DNA from: Glandiceps talaboti
Taxonomy: Eukaryota > Hemichordata > Enteropneusta > Spengelidae
Direction of reading: 5' to 3'
Length of the DNA: 64,000 nt
NCBI RefSeq assembly: GCF_964340395.1
Contig: NC_135550.1
Location: 8,129,864-8,193,863 of the forward strand
Part shown: positions 63,923 to 64,000 of the stretch, piece by piece
Layout: each line of letters opens with the position of its first letter
Position numbering within the stretch: position 1 is the stretch's first letter
Program-made: the position numbers and the translations under genes
The notes under the pieces: model-generated
The model's database searches: none
What the model was told of the DNA's origin: nothing
Seen by the model: only the letters and a program-made list of their open reading frames with translations

Positions 63923-64000
63923 TACCATTGCCAGCAATATCACAGAAAAAAAACGGGGTAAGTAATGGCAATTTTGAACATTTTTGACTCATTTTTAGAA

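Overview
This is animal nuclear DNA. It is AT-rich, has spliced genes with consensus GT/AG junctions and kilobase-scale introns, and is loaded with tetranucleotide microsatellites, MITE-like inverted repeats, tRNA-derived SINEs and decayed LINE fragments. No bacterial or viral gene organisation is present. The texture suggests a marine invertebrate (lophotrochozoan or non-vertebrate deuterostome), but the species cannot be fixed from sequence alone.

Three protein-coding genes can be supported. (1) Minus strand, exons at 36718-36744 (27-nt microexon, probable), 26195-26403 and 15416-15472: a four-transmembrane protein fragment most like TMEM196 of the CD20-like class. Further 5' exons and the exons for TM3/TM4 were not found; the 3' part probably lies beyond the left edge. 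(2) Plus strand, exons 42175-45218, 46258-46431 and 53395-53470: a predicted 1097-residue secreted or membrane-anchored protein with a signal peptide, a roughly 960-residue Thr/Pro/Lys-rich disordered ectodomain with an acidic Ser-Gly site, one EGF domain of the ErbB-ligand type split by an intron between Cys4 and Cys5, a weak hydrophobic segment and a short tail. (3) Minus strand, nine exons from 63736 down to the stop at 58940: the C-terminal MoeA/E-domain half of gephyrin, whose G domain, linker and start lie to the right of the window. Genes 1 and 2 are divergent; genes 2 and 3 are convergent.

Layout: 1-15 kb has no confident exon and holds a LINE 3' end, SINE copies, MITE fragments and microsatellites. 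15-37 kb is the TMEM196-like gene with two introns of about 10 kb full of repeats. 37-42 kb holds a CR1/jockey-type LINE remnant, a 1.1-kb inverted-repeat element with a nested tRNA-like SINE head, a (CAAT)n array, a MITE, and the promoter side of gene 2. 42-53.5 kb is the ErbB-ligand-like gene. A 350-bp near-perfect palindrome follows it. 54.3-58.5 kb is intergenic. 58.5-64 kb is gephyrin, with minisatellites in its introns and a tandem duplication of its last coding exon.

The most novel item is gene 2, whose architecture (very long disordered, possibly glycosaminoglycan-bearing ectodomain plus a single ErbB-type EGF domain) resembles neuregulin/neuroglycan C-like ligands without being clearly any of them.
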